Below the pieces are notes generated by a model. That model ran no database searches. It was not told where the DNA came from and saw only the letters and a list, made by a program, of their open reading frames with translations. Positions 32,854 through 44,921 of a stretch of DNA of 64,000 nucleotides are shown here, piece after piece (the stretch's first letter is position 1; each line of letters opens with the position of its first letter). This stretch comes from Viola odorata (Eukaryota; Streptophyta; Magnoliopsida; Malpighiales; Violaceae): NCBI GenBank assembly GCA_963691705.1, contig OY829540.1, positions 69,178,367 through 69,242,366 on the forward strand, given 5' to 3'. The position numbers and the translations under genes are program-made.

Positions 32854-35156
32854 TCACATAAGACGTCGTGGGTAACGAGCACTGACTAACTTCACCTCAT
32901 CAAGAACAGGACCGCAGAGCGAGCCTTCAGTCCTCATATGATAGAACGAGCTCAAGAACATGATTCTTGTATGATTTGATGGAGCCTTGAACACAAACCT
33001 TGCATCTTTAAACCCTCCTTTGCCCTTAGATTCATATGGGACCAGCAGTTTTTCTGTGCCGGCATAGGCCTCCACTGCCATGGATCCGACACAAGAATCT
33101 CTTGCATCTCCAACCTTAAATGTAAGAACATATGTTTTGTTTGGTATGGTCTTAACTTTCTGGACAATAGCACTCTCTTTTCCTGCCACAAGCTCGATCG
33201 CTCTTTTCCCTCCGGGTACAGAAAAGTGAGCACTGTCTAGGTATTTTACAGCCTTGAGTGACTCAATTATCCAACCAGGGAGTGGACTGTGATCGTCTTC
33301 AATGTGTGGTGGAATTAGAACTCCCCAATCAGCATTTGGGAACACATATGGACCTTCCTCAAAATCTCCATTCTTCAATATGTTGTCTACAATGAAAAAA
33401 ATTTAACAATTTGTTTAGCAAAATCACTAATTATAAAACCAATTAGTTAAAATAAGTATATGGTAAAATTAGGAGAGTAATAAAAATTTCTAGCTAGGTG
33501 CTCACCTTTTGGTCGTCTAGGGTTGGTCAAAAACTTGACTGCCACAGAATCAATTAATGGGCCGCAAGCTGGATCCTCTTCAACGCCAGGATTATGGATC
33601 GAGATCGTAACTTCAGGCCCATCAGCTAAAAAGGACCATGAATAAGCATCCCATCCATTGCTGCTGTACATGGTTTGCACAGGCAATATGCCCCAGTCAT
33701 TTGGTTCCTTGTTTGGTGTAACTGAGACATTTAATTTCTCTTCTTGTGCACAAGTTCTTGCTACATTGAATGTTACTGAGTAAAACTTGCCTTGTGTAAC
33801 ACTAATCTTCTGCTTAATAGACGCGTCGTTGCCTAATCGAACCGCGAAGGCTCCGGCAGGGACTACTAGCAACATGTCACCCTGTTTGTGCCCTGATTTT
33901 ATGTACTCAACATAGCCTGAAAGTTCCCAGTTAGGGATGGCATGTTTATCTGTCACTACTGTCCCTTTCATTTGGTTGGGTTTTGGCCCAATTTCAAAGT
34001 CTCCATTGGGCAATAGACCTGAAATTGTAGGGATTGGTTAGATGCAAGAAATCACTTCTTACTATCACTCATAAAATTACTAATAAACCCGACCGGTCAA
34101 TTTAAATTCAAAATTTAACTCTTTTTGTTTTTCCACGAAGTATTACTAAACTTTATATTAACTAAAACAACAAATTTGTTAAAAATTACTAAATACGATG
34201 GATAAACTTAAATTCAAAATTTAATTCTTTTTATTCTGCGACTACGAGAAGCATTATTGAGTTATAAATTAAAATTACGAACGCTAAAAATCGAAAGACT
34301 TTGTGTAAAATGGTAGATTTATATTTATATTTTATTTTATTTTTAGATTCTTGATAGATCTATAGTGTGTGGTTACCTTTGACAATATAAATATTTTATT
34401 AATGACACCTATTATTATAGCTGGAATTCCTTGTTGTAAAGATATGGGAAGTTGGAAAAATAAAATTAAAAAGATGCAAAATGTCGGCGAATCTACGGGT
34501 TTGCCTCCAAATCACATCTTACAAAATATGATTTGGTGGCATATATCACGCGGAAACATGTTATGTTCATAACCCATACGACATATGCAACCCATGTGAT
34601 AAAAGGAATGGATAATAATAATGTTACCATATTCTCATACAGGTATGACAAAACTAATATGTCATTTATGCCCTCGAGAAATAAATTCTCCATACGTAAA
34701 ATGTTAAATTAATACTTCTTCCGTTTTCGAATAATTGACACTTTACTGTTTATGCACGCATTTTGAGGAGGCCGAATGACTCACTATTTGACCCTAAAAA
34801 AATCCGTACTTTTTTTCTAACGTACGTCCGAGAAAAAGTACAGAACTTTTTGGGTCAAATAGTGAGTCATTCGGCTTCTTCGAAACGCATGCATAAATAA
34901 TAGCCAGTGACGATTATTCGAAAACGGAGGGAGTAATTTTTTACTTAAAAAGTGAAACCGTCGAGTCAGGTTTGTAACATAAATCATGATATATATAGAG
35001 CAACAATTAAATTAAATCAAGATATAATTCAAATGAGTGGCTAGCAAATTATTGTTTTTTTTTTCTTTGAGAGAATTTACCATCCTTGACTGTAACTGAG
35101 AATGCAATGTCACACGTGGCGCAAAGTAGAAGAAGGAGCACAGTAGCTCTGTACAT
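32854..35156 (-). CDS. DUF642 family secreted cell-wall protein, 3 exons
   Basis: DUF642 proteins are plant-specific extracellular proteins with two galactose-binding-like domains. Members such as Arabidopsis BIIDXI bind cell-wall components and affect pectin methylesterase activity. Exons: 35156-35081, 34018-33506 and 33386-32854. All introns are GT-AG, and the joined CDS is 1122 nt, 373 residues, the usual family length. The N-terminus MYRATVLLLLLCATCDIAFS is a signal peptide. The first domain opens with LLPNGDFEIGPKP and contains WELSGYVEYIKSG and ACGPLIDSVAVK. The second opens with ILKNGDFEEGPYVFPN and contains IEDDHSPLPGW and a terminal CGPVLDEVKLVSARYP. Intron 1 carries a MITE. I see no defect. 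The truncated partner is at 17851-18283. Confidence 0.92.
34715..34933. mobile_element. Stowaway-like MITE in DUF642 intron 1
   Basis: The termini cttcttccgttttcgaataa and ttattcgaaaacggagggag are inverted complements. TA flanks both sides (34713-34714 and 34934-34935). The length is 219 bp. It shares the interior motif gccgaatgactcactatttg with the element at 63345-63573, so both belong to one family. Confidence 0.85.
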
Positions 35157-36700
35157 TTTGGTTGTTAATTAGAGAGAGAGGGGGGAGAGGGAGAGAGGAT
35201 CACTGGTTGAGAGGAATGAAGATTTGAGAGGTTGGCTTATGGTTTTATGTGCTTCGGCCAACCAGAAGGACCCTGGACTCCGTGAGAATTACATGAAATG
35301 CCACTTGAACCACCGGTAATTCGCCCCATTTCCATGCAGAGATGTCGCCTAATAATTGGTTGGCCCTCCGACATGATGTACAAATTATAAGTTCAAAAAC
35401 TTTAGACCGAATTTTTTTTTTTTTTGCTTTTTATTTGTACAGACTCGATTGTTATTGGTTTGGTTCGGGTTTCTAGAGTTTGAGTATATAAAAAAAGATA
35501 TACAGTAACTTGTCCTCAAGCTTAAAAAATCATTTCCTTAGTGGATAAAACCGGTTTTGTAAGAGTAACAGAAAAAGAAAAAAACCGGTGAACTTGATAT
35601 CGAACCTACTATCCAACTAATTAAGATTATTTTGCTATTGAATCTTTAGAAACTGGTTGAACCCATTGAATCGGTGAGATGAGACTTGATTTTGAGTTGG
35701 AACCGATGGCAAATCTAATAAAATAAGAATAATTAAGCATAATTTTGAGTTGGAATCAATTAATGAACAATCTAATAAAATCCTAAGTTTGTAAATTACT
35801 TCCGGTGGAGGTTAAAGACATGGAATTGAAAGGCACATGGTATATTAGTGGCAAGGCGTATGATATTGTCGGATTTCAGATATACCTGTCCCAGAAAGCG
35901 GAAGGATTCATTTCTTTAAATAAATTTCTAGTAATTAAAAGAAAGAATTGAATTCCTGGGAAACCATTTTCCAGATGACTTCGTTTCCTTCCTGAACCGA
36001 GTTAATTAAATGCAAATCCGTATCCATGAAACAATCGCAAATAAATTCTAGCTAAGCTTAGCCAGTATGGGAAAGCACATGGTTCTGATAATATGCTGTC
36101 TGTATGGTAGTTCTGAGAAGGTGACTAGTGTCCAGGATCTGTACACAATTTGACACAACTATCCTTCAATTATACTGCAAAACAATTTCATTTTATAAAA
36201 TATTGTATAAGAATCAATGAGGAGCATTATTAGTTTGGATGTTCATAGTTTCTCTCGATAGAATGATATTGTCCGTTTTGAACTAAATTCTCACAGTTTT
36301 TACAAAAAATATTATCTTAAATAAGAGCTTTACTATTCTTGTATTTAGTTTTCATTTCTCTTATTTCTCCGATTGAGGGATCGATTCTATTTTATACACC
36401 TCAACAATTTTTCCCTCCACCGCTATACTTTTTGTTAGAGAAATAAAAATTCGTCGGTCTCTTTTAATGAAATAATATTTGCTCGTTTGGAGTCTAAACC
36501 CTCGCGATTTCACAAATGTAGAAAATATAGATGTTAGTGTTCATAAATTGGGATGAAAATACTTTTAACGGAATTGGTGGCTGGTGATGACCAAGAATCA
36601 CATCAGAATTTTTGTGACGAACCAATTTATCAAAATTGATGAGAAAATTAGATCTTTTTAATTTATTTTTCAGATCTTATGTCAGGCAACCATGTGCAAA
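35157..36700. promoter_or_regulatory. DUF642 5' flank and intergenic region
   Basis: The first hundred bases contain a gagaga-rich tract typical of a plant 5' UTR. Beyond that I see AT-rich sequence without a convincing gene, RNA or repeat. Confidence 0.4.
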
Positions 36701-37556
36701 TGAGACATTTTGATTGAGTGAGCATTCAGTTTCTGCTAAAACGAATTAACATAATTACTTAACCAATACCATGCATCTAAGCAATACTATTTTATAGGTT
36801 TTGATTTTTGTTGTTTTCCTTTTTGGTCGGCAATTATCAGATAACATCTTTTGGCATGTGCAGCAGGCAGAGGGAGGGCATGACAGGAAGGTTTTGCAGA
36901 GAACAAATCCAGAATGTGTTATGAATCCAAGACGAATGAGGACAAAAAATAAAACATGGAATTGCACAAGCATTTGCGCTTTTATCAGTATAGAAGTAGG
37001 AGACTGACCGTTTCTCTCTTAGGGTTTCTATATATAGCATGATTGGAGCTTTGTCAATGTCATCACCACGTTCCTTTGCCAAAATTAGATAGTACAAGAT
37101 CATTTACTGTCTTCAAAACCAAAATTATTCAAATAGTTCAATTGTTGAAACAAATAGAGGGTTAAATTGGTTCCTTTATTTTACTTGTTTGGATACATTT
37201 TATTTTCTACTTACTACTCAACACATTGAATTATTTTATTATGATTTCGGTGATACTTTAAATTTCTCTTGTTGATATATCATTAGCTAACCAGTGAGAT
37301 AGTCCTTTTTGTTATTGTTGATCAATACAATTTATCTGTTTGTTTTAGTAGAATTTTCTTACTGTTAGAAAAACAAATAACCAATGCATCAGGAAAACTA
37401 GGGTGAGAAGTGTATTATGTAAAATAATGTGGCAGAAAACAGAGGAAACAGAGGACAATTTCTGCAGTCCTGTTAACTAAACAAATCGTCATTGTTAGAA
37501 GAATTTGTTGATGTATAGGTAAACAAGTATATTTAAACTAGGATTTGCATGTCATT
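36701..37556. other. Region left of the PPR array
   Basis: One short open stretch (about 36865-36960, plus strand, reading QAEGGHDRKVLQRTNPE) follows a possible acceptor, but I do not recognise it and it leads nowhere. No defined gene. The tandem array begins at 37557, where the sequence becomes alignable with 51841 onward. Confidence 0.4.
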
Positions 37557-38205
37557 AGACCAGACCCCAGAGTAATAGTTAGCTTCGTCCATGATGGCAA
37601 AGACGATGTGCACGGTGATATCAATGCTGAAGGACTTGTTTTATAAGGACGACGACGATTATTCGCGTAATTTTAAAACGAGGGGTTTTAAAGTGAGCAA
37701 GATTGATGCAAATATAAGTGATGAGGATGGAGTTGGGATGATGGAAACGAGGGAATTGAAAAGTTTGAATGATCAAGTTTCGTTTGTTGGAGGAGGAGGA
37801 GAGTCAGAATCAGTTCCAGCAGAAAAATGCGTATCCGGGGCAAATTAAATGACGTTTTAGGATAGTAAAAATCTGTAGGACAATGATCTGTGGTTTGATT
37901 ATGTGAAGAGCTTCCACACAACTGACAACCCCGCTCCTCCTGTTTGCAGTACGGCTGGGATGGAAGCCAGTGGAACCAGCAACATGAAATTTGCAATGAA
38001 TGGTTGCATCTTAATTGGGACCGTAGATGGGGCCAATGTCGAGAAACGGCAAGAGGTTGGAGAAGAAAACTTTTTCCTCTTTGGTGCCAAAGCTCACGAG
38101 ATTGCAGGGCTAAGGAAAGAAAGAGCCGAGGGCAAGGTGTTTTTAGTGACACAAATCTTGTCAATACAACACGGAGTTCCCGACCCACGATTTGAGGAAG
38201 TGAAG

Positions 38206-40158
38206 GAGAGATGAACAAGAACAAATGAGCGCAGCGGAAAGATGGAATGAAGGTAGTTAGGGAGGTGTATGTGGCTGCATTGCAGCTGGAGGAGATTCAT
38301 TGAATCTATCTTGAGCTGCAATGCAGCCACATACACCTTCCTAACTACCTCTCATCCACCTTTCCGCTGCGCTCATCTCCCCTCTCACAACCATCCATCA
38401 TCCTCCATTGAAATACCACCAGCTGTTCTTGAAGCAGCTTCATCATTTCTCAGCAGATCAGCTCCTCTGATATGTTCTTCATCTTTTCTTCCTATTTTCG
38501 TGTGTTACAAGGTTTGGAGCTTTCCTTGGCCTGTGAGAATTGGTAGCGGAGCATGATCTTGCTCCCTGTGATCTCTTCCAAGAAGCCCACACCTTTCCTC
38601 TGCCTCCGCCAGTCAATTCATTCCTTGTGAGTTAAAACACGATTGTGCTTTGTAATCTCTGTTCTTCAATTTCTCTGTAGAATTGGCATGTGTCAATCAC
38701 GTTTCATTTCCCTCTCTTCCTCTCAAATCTGTCCAAATTGTTCAAGAAATGGCAAGAATTAAATTGCAACAACAAGCTTTCCGGGTAAATCCTAGGGAAG
38801 CATTGTTCGATTTAAACCAAGAGAGTGATGTAGACACTTATATAGATCAATTTAAAGCAATATATGATAGGAATGGAATATGTGATTCCCATGGAAAAAG
38901 CTTGTTCTTGGGTGGATTGGATCAAGAAATAGCTTGTCAAGTTAGAATGCTCAATCCTCATTCACTTGAAGTTGCTATGGTATTAGCCAGAAACATAGAG
39001 TATGGGTTACTTGAGGAGGAAGATGAAGATATGCATGAAACTTCAATCCAATCCCTTCAAGAACTTCAATTCCAAGACACTCCAAAAAAACCTGCACTTC
39101 AAGTCAATCATCAAGCCACTGTTTTGGAAATTCAGAATGCACACATCCAGAAAATCCCTTCTGTTGTTGAAATTGGATTTTCCTCATCTCAATTGGATCC
39201 TAGCAGCAAGAGTGGGCCAAATTCGTTGCATTCAACCACTGGTGGGGTGGAAGATGTGTATGAAATATCAATTACGGAGAAGGTTGCCATGGACAAAGAG
39301 AGAGCAGTAGGTGAGGATGTTGTTAAACATGATACCAAGACCTTGCCTGCTGTTTTGTTCATCCATTTGTTGACTGATATTAAAGTCATTCAAACAACTA
39401 CCTTGCCTGCTGTGAATTTTATGGTTTTACTGACCGAGGGTGAAGCTATTCAAGCATCCAAATCAAGGGGTAAGAATGAAAGCGAAGAGGAAGCATACAC
39501 AGCTGAAGAGCCTATAGCTTCACTGTATGCAACTTACAACATTAGAATAGGAGTAGGATGATCAATTGCAGAGAGCCTCTTCTCTCGTATTCCTTGTGGG
39601 CAAGGAATTCCAAGCGAGGGGTATTGCCACAGCCACTTGTAGCTGATAGCTTAAGGAAAAGGAGCGGGAAAAGAAGAAGGAGAATAACAACTTGCTTAGC
39701 TGGCAAGTCAAGTGGCAAGCAGTTACAAGAAGCAGTTATGGGAATAGCTGGCAGTTGATCAACTTCGAGGAAGTTAGCTAGTTGTTAGATAGTTAAGCAA
39801 AGATGCATTCTAGTTAATTGATTAGCTGTCATATCTGACAGTTATTAGCTAAGTAGTATAAAAGGGTAAGGATAGCTAGAATAAACTCACTTCTGCAATT
39901 TATAATCAAATTGAATTGTAATTGCTTAAGTCAATACAAGATAGATTCAATGAATCTCCTCCAGCTGCAATGCAGCCACATACACCTCCCTAACTACCTT
40001 CATTACCTTCATTCCATCTTTCCGCTGCGCTCATTTGTTCTTGTTCATCTCTCCTTCAACTGCAAACCAGTAGCAGTTCTCACTTGATCGTCTCTTAACC
40101 TGTTCTTCCTTCTTGTTTGTGTGTGCCACGGCCTTGGAATCCTTCCAGGCCCGTGACA
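38206..40158 (+). mobile_element. Rearranged LTR-retrotransposon remnant
   Basis: It contains a gag-like ORF. A sequence resembling an initiator-Met primer-binding site (attggtagcggagc) lies at about 38539, just after an LTR-like end. A second LTR-like stretch at about 39800-40158 has a TATA-type motif (tataaaaggg). The stretch 38313-38538 aligns in direct orientation with the right LTR end, while 38206-38312 is an inverted copy of 39938-40053. The host sequence is duplicated for 21 bp at the ends (38185-38205 and 40159-40179), far longer than the 4-6 bp of normal LTR insertion. I infer an internally deleted and rearranged element. Confidence 0.65.
38749..39561 (+). CDS. Retrotransposon gag-like protein fragment
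   Basis: A 270-residue open frame from the first ATG (38749). The part SDVDTYIDQFKAIYDRNGI, followed by LFLGGLDQEIACQVRMLNP and LEVAMVLARNIEYG, has the layout of the plant Ty3/gypsy gag domain (YxxxF, then LFLxGL, then a LARxxE end). No zinc knuckle, protease, reverse transcriptase or integrase follows, so it is a stranded gag piece. Two imperfect copies of a TLPAVxF motif lie near residues 205-235. Function beyond the element's own life cycle is not expected. Confidence 0.65.
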   Translation: MARIKLQQQAFRVNPREALFDLNQESDVDTYIDQFKAIYDRNGICDSHGKSLFLGGLDQEIACQVRMLNPHSLEVAMVLARNIEYGLLEEEDEDMHETSIQSLQELQFQDTPKKPALQVNHQATVLEIQNAHIQKIPSVVEIGFSSSQLDPSSKSGPNSLHSTTGGVEDVYEISITEKVAMDKERAVGEDVVKHDTKTLPAVLFIHLLTDIKVIQTTTLPAVNFMVLLTEGEAIQASKSRGKNESEEEAYTAEEPIASLYATYNIRIGVG

Positions 40159-40233
40159 CCACGATTTGAGGAAGTGAAGAAATTTGTTAGAAGTGGTGTA
40201 TTCCCTGCCCACATCATGCGAGGTTAGACGGGT

Positions 40234-41308
40234 ACCAAACCCGTGAGTACAATTGTCAACGCTATAGGATTTTTAAAACCCTCGTATCATACCATATGTC
40301 ATTCTTGAGTCTCTAATAAGTTGTTATTTTTTAAAGGTAATAATAAAATTATTTGGGCTCGAAGATAGAGTGAGGTTGTTGGTCGGACAACAATGAGGAA
40401 AACAATCAGCAGTCGTCGAAGATGTGGCATGCAACAGATGGATAACATGGAGCGGCATTATCCTCTGCGCCTATTGTTAGGAAGAAATTCTATTTATTAT
40501 TCGGTAGCTCCACCTTCACCTCCACCCCTCTGTTTCTATGTACCAATGGTAGCTGATGCATTTCTTCTCTTTTCCGAGGGATGCTGATGGAGTGATGGGT
40601 GTTAAGCGTGCCCTATCATACCCCTCTCTATTTGTTTTTACTCTAAGTTGATCAACTTGTGATGGGTGGTACGCACTGTTTAAATGCTGGATGAAACATT
40701 GAGCTTGCACACAAGAATATGGCATGGAGAAAACTTACCTTTGTATCTTCTGAATCTGTCATCCATTAACTGTTGATGGGGTTATTTTATTTATATAATG
40801 GCGGAAAGAGGCACGGAAACCCACACAATCAGGGAATGCAGGATTTCATAATTCTTGCCTTACAAACTTATGGACAGACATTTACATAGCGCAAAGCACG
40901 GTAGAAAAGATATGTCAGTATGCTAGAGCAGGATTCGCTAGTCTTTTTGTATCTAACAAGAGTTAAAACTGACAAGAAGCAACTAAGACAAAAGCACAGA
41001 GCTGGTTAAAGGGAACTTTATATCAGACAGTTTCTGCTAACAAAATCAAATAGCAACAAAGGTACAACAAATAAACCAACAACAAAAAGATCAAGTCATT
41101 CCTATAGCAGCAACCAGAAGCCATAATGGCCACCAATAGTTATAAACCAAATTCACATAGCGTTAGAACTCCCACCACTAAATTACTTGTTTATTTTCAA
41201 CTACACCAGAAAGGGAATAGCGGCATTCTCTTCAAAGTAAAACACTTTTAAGCAACAATAGCCCAAAGGAAAAGGAACACTTACAAGTTGCATGCATTAA
41301 TACAAAGC
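40234..41308. other. Conserved 3' flank of PPR gene A
   Basis: Non-coding sequence shared with 46433-47528, 52556-53530 and 58550-59524. It includes a ccacct short repeat whose length differs between units (shortest here). It contains the presumed 3' UTR of the PPR gene. No additional gene seen. Confidence 0.6.
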
Positions 41309-43096
41309 TCAATTTGCCTTCCCATCATCATAGGCTTCATGGAGTCCAAAAGCCTTTTTCAGATCAAGATTGTCATCATTAGACAGCAGATTTATAACTA
41401 ATTCTAAAGTGGCATCATCTGCAGAGAATCCTCTGCGCCTCATTTCTTCAATTAGTGATACAGCCATCGGTGTATTCTTGACGAGGAGGAATCCACGAAT
41501 GATCACGTTAAACGAGCAACTATTTGGAGAGCAACCATTATCTTCCATTTTTCTGAAAATCTTGTATGCTTCATTTGCTAATCCTTCTTTGCAAAATCCA
41601 CCAATTACAGCAGTATATATGTACACATTAGGTTTTAACCCATCATTAGAAAGTCCAGATAGTAGTTCTATTGCATCTTTAAGCCTACCAGCTTTGCACA
41701 TAGCATGAATAAGGATATTATACGTCGTAAGATTAGGCCTCAAGTTGCTCTTTTGAATTTCTTGAAACAGTTTAGCTGCCACATCAAGATACCCGTGCTT
41801 GCATAAGCCAGCAAGCAAAGTACTGTACGTAACTATGTCTGGGGTGTGGCCGCAAGCATACATATCTTCAAAAAGCTTCTTTGCATCACTAAATTGTCCT
41901 GTTTGGCACAACGAGTGTAGGAGAGTAGTATATGTAACAACATTCGGACTTAAACCTCTGGAGCACATTTCATCAAAAAGTTTCCAAGCCTCATTTGTTC
42001 TTTTGCTGTGGCACCATCCATTTATCAAGTTGTTGAAGCTAATTACATCTGGCGTGCAGCCTTTGCTTACCATCAACTCAAATACATTCCTGGCTTCAAC
42101 CATTTCGCCTCTCAAACAATATCCATCTATCAAAGAATTATATGTGACAACAGTAGGCTTCACGCCACATCTGACCATTTTTTGTTCTACGATAAAATGA
42201 GCATCTTCCACCTTTCCCTCCTTGCAGAGTGTATCAACCAGGATATTGAAGGTAACTACATCCGGCATGATATTGCACCCCACCATATCATTCAACAATG
42301 TTTGAGCTTCTCTTAATTGACCTGAATTGCAGAATCCATGGATTAATGAGTTATATGTGACAACATTAGGTGCGATTCCTTTACTCTTCATCTCAGAGAA
42401 TAGGTCTAAACCCTCAGTGACCAGTCTATCTTTGCAGAGGCTATCGATGATTGTACTGTATGTAACCACATCTGGTTCACAGCCTGCTGCTTCCATTTTC
42501 TTCAGCAACCCAATAGCTTTGCAGGTTTTCCCAACTTTACATAGACCATTTATCATCACACTACAAGTGTATGTATTGAGGGAATGCCCACTTGCCACTA
42601 TGTTATTGAATAAGGTCACAGCATGAGCTATTTTATCTTCTTTGCAGAGCCCGTTAATTAAGGTAGAAAAGGTTACAATATTAGGCTGAAAACCGAGCTT
42701 GATGATTTTCCCTAAAATGGAGAACCCAAAATCCACACAGTGCAAGCGGCAGAAGCAATTAATCAAAATGTTAAAAGTATAAACATTGTATTGAACACCT
42801 ACAAATTCCATTTGTTTGGACAGAGAAACCACAGTCCCATGATGCCCCATCCTCATAACAGCTGATGACAGTTTGTTAAATTCCACCACAGTAGGAGGAG
42901 GAGACATGCTAATCATGCGATTAAAGGAAGCTAAGGCATCATCAATGTCATTAAATGGACCATATTTGCAGTCATTTCTATGGCTTGTGGAAGCAAAATG
43001 ACGACAATTAGAATGAAGAAGAACATCAAACCTCGTAAAAGTCGAAGAAGCTCTTAGCAAAACGTTCCCTTTCGTCATCCACGCTATCATCGCCAT
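41309..43096 (-). CDS. P-class PPR protein, RFL type, copy A
   Basis: An intronless gene of 595 residues. The start ATG (43096) is the one shared by all four copies; a stop lies two codons upstream here. The N-terminus MAMIAWMTKGNVLLRASSTF is rich in basic and hydroxylated residues, as expected of a mitochondrial presequence. From about residue 68 come 14 P-type PPR motifs and a partial one, nearly all 35 residues long; motif 7 has 36. Motif style (VVTYNSLIDGYC, INGLCKxGK) matches the restorer-of-fertility-like clade, whose members bind organellar RNA base by base and often silence male-sterility transcripts. Residue 5/35 pairs: R1 NN, R2 NN, R3 SN, R4 SD, R5 SN, R6 ND, R7 NT, R8 ND, R9 NN, R10 TD, R11 SN, R12 NN, R13 TN, R14 ND. 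Closest copy is D. The target is unknown. Confidence 0.9.
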   Translation of the reverse strand: MAMIAWMTKGNVLLRASSTFTRFDVLLHSNCRHFASTSHRNDCKYGPFNDIDDALASFNRMISMSPPPTVVEFNKLSSAVMRMGHHGTVVSLSKQMEFVGVQYNVYTFNILINCFCRLHCVDFGFSILGKIIKLGFQPNIVTFSTLINGLCKEDKIAHAVTLFNNIVASGHSLNTYTCSVMINGLCKVGKTCKAIGLLKKMEAAGCEPDVVTYSTIIDSLCKDRLVTEGLDLFSEMKSKGIAPNVVTYNSLIHGFCNSGQLREAQTLLNDMVGCNIMPDVVTFNILVDTLCKEGKVEDAHFIVEQKMVRCGVKPTVVTYNSLIDGYCLRGEMVEARNVFELMVSKGCTPDVISFNNLINGWCHSKRTNEAWKLFDEMCSRGLSPNVVTYTTLLHSLCQTGQFSDAKKLFEDMYACGHTPDIVTYSTLLAGLCKHGYLDVAAKLFQEIQKSNLRPNLTTYNILIHAMCKAGRLKDAIELLSGLSNDGLKPNVYIYTAVIGGFCKEGLANEAYKIFRKMEDNGCSPNSCSFNVIIRGFLLVKNTPMAVSLIEEMRRRGFSADDATLELVINLLSNDDNLDLKKAFGLHEAYDDGKAN

Positions 43097-44094
43097 CAAC
43101 TACAATAAAAATTCTACAGCTAGGGCTTGGAGGGAGGCGAGGATGGTCCGTGGGTTTGGGCTTTTTGAAAACAAAAGATAGGAGGAGAGGGACAGAGAAC
43201 AAAGAGAGGCAGAGGAGGGTTAGGTATTGGATATTATAAATTATCATTTCCAAATATGAAGAGGAAAGAAGTAGGAGAGGTGAAGAAATGTTAAACAGAC
43301 TGTCCAGGGTCACCATTGATAGTCGGTTGCAAAAAAAAAAAAACCTGTTATTTCAGATTTCAAAATTCTTCTTTTCTTATTCCTTAATTTCTTTCTTTCT
43401 TTCTTACTATTTCTTTTTTTCTTTTTTTTCTTTTTTTATCAAATCTCAGATTCTTAATGAAATTATTGTTTGGTTGCTGGTTTGATTAATGTTCATTGGA
43501 TTTTAAGTATAAAGATGCTAAAAAAATATCTGTTAATTTAAATTTTTTTCTTTTTCATACATTCCTTTAAAAATTTGGTAAAAACTAGCGTGGTGGTCAG
43601 AACAACCTTTAAAAAATGTTTTTTTCTTTTTTTATGTTTTCTGATCCATATCAATTTTATTATATTTGCCCCTCATTTTAAGAAGGGATTGTTTTATTTG
43701 ACAATGGAAAAGGTAATTTTAATGGGACTGATTTTTTCTCTACTAGCCGCTCTAGCTAATTGTCCAAGTGTAATTTTTGTGTTATGTATGGACGTGGCTA
43801 AGAACATATCGATTGAAATAATTTTTTCTTAAAATTATGAAAAAATTCTAAAATAAAAGAAGTCTCGTGAGGATAATAATTTCTAACTTAAAATAATAAA
43901 AAGAGATATTTAAGTACACTCAAATTTGAAAAATAATAATAAATCTCAAATAATAATTATAAAAAATCAAAAAATTAGTTTTCAGGTTATTTGAGGCCGT
44001 AGTTGAGAGATTTTAGGCTCGGTTCTGTACTTTGATCATAAGTCAATTTTTTTCAAACCGTGCGAGCTTTTTACACGTGAAATTTCAGCTTGAG
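43097..44094. promoter_or_regulatory. PPR-A 5' flank
   Basis: Presumed minus-strand promoter and leader, shared with the flanks of the other three copies. A short deletion next to the start codon removed about 28 bp present in copies B-D and brought a stop codon into the upstream frame. The poly-pyrimidine tract at 43377-43440 is low complexity. Confidence 0.45.
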
Positions 44095-44921
44095 ATGGAG
44101 AAGCCACAGGAATTTTGAGATGGAGAAATTTCAGCTTTTTACACTTGAAATTTCAGCTTGAAAAATAATTTTATGCGGTTATTATTTTCATTTTAGCACC
44201 TGTTTGGCGTTCCGGTTCTAGCTGGAAAAGTTCAGTGGGGAAAATTTCTTGCAGAACGGAGTATGCTGTTTGGTAAATGTTTGTTAAAAGTTCTGTGAGG
44301 AAATTAGAAGTTGTTTTTGGTGTTTGGTAAAAACTGTTTTAAAACTATGGTTGGAACGGAGGCTAACTTATAATTTATTTCAAGTGTTAGAATTAATTTT
44401 TTTTAATCTTTATATATGTTTTTAATCAATTTATTTATAATCTAACATCTACCACCTAATATTTATCTAATATCATAAATAAATTAAACTTATTAACACC
44501 ATAAAAAATATAAGTTATTAATACCATGGTTTAAAGCATTATATTAAAAAATTTGCAAACTCTATATAGATATTTTTAATCAATATATTAAAAATTTTGT
44601 AAACTCTATATAAATCCTATTTTTCTCAACCGAAAAAAAATCAACTACGTTGAAAATTGTAATTCTTCTTAAAATTCAAGATGAAAAAAAAATTATTTAA
44701 TTATAAGCACCGACATTAAAATAGTAAAAAAAACGAACTTTGTTGAATGAAGTATCAAATTCTTGCATGTAACTATATGAGGGGAAAGGCTTTGAAGTCC
44801 TTTTATACCCGGAGTTTAAGGGTAGGGTTGGCAATAATATCCGCATTCTGATCTTGATTATCACTGCGGAGTTCATCATCAGTAGCATTGTCATTATCTA
44901 CTCCACAATCCCTTGCTACTA

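Larger units (their letters stand above)
19943..33484. repeat. Segmental duplication, copy B
   Basis: Direct-orientation partner of 9862-18386. It contains a 6.6-kb Helitron absent from copy A, a frameshifted NLR, the hairpin element and the 3' part of the complete DUF642 gene. It lacks the Stowaway MITE and the LINE-like insert of copy A. Because the complete DUF642 gene continues past the right boundary here, copy B is probably the original locus (inference). Confidence 0.9.
37557..40233 (+). pseudogene. Plastidial alpha-glucan phosphorylase fragment, unit 1, split by an LTR element
   Basis: The frame from 37948 reads [20 protein letters not shown] and continues with [35 protein letters not shown] and [10 protein letters not shown]. 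This is the C-terminal part of the L-type glucan phosphorylase, including the lysine region that holds pyridoxal phosphate. It is cut at 38205 by the LTR-derived insert and resumes at 40159 with [12 protein letters not shown] and a stop. A separate open stretch at 37591-37848 (ANISDEDGVGMMETRELKSL) precedes it and recurs in units 3 and 4; I cannot place it in phosphorylase. No promoter, transit peptide or catalytic N-terminal half is present, so this is a remnant. Confidence 0.85.

Noticed and set aside
37688..38224. 178-codon minus-strand frame across the phosphorylase remnant
   Set aside because: It is the shadow of the plus-strand phosphorylase frame, which matches a known protein.
41370..42626. 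Several 80-130 codon plus-strand frames inside the PPR genes
   Set aside because: They are antisense shadows that recur in all four copies because the PPR genes are conserved. They contain no PPR or other domain.
43377..43445. Pyrimidine tract upstream of PPR A as a specific regulatory site
   Set aside because: Low-complexity T/C sequence, differing between copies. No defined motif supports a regulatory call.
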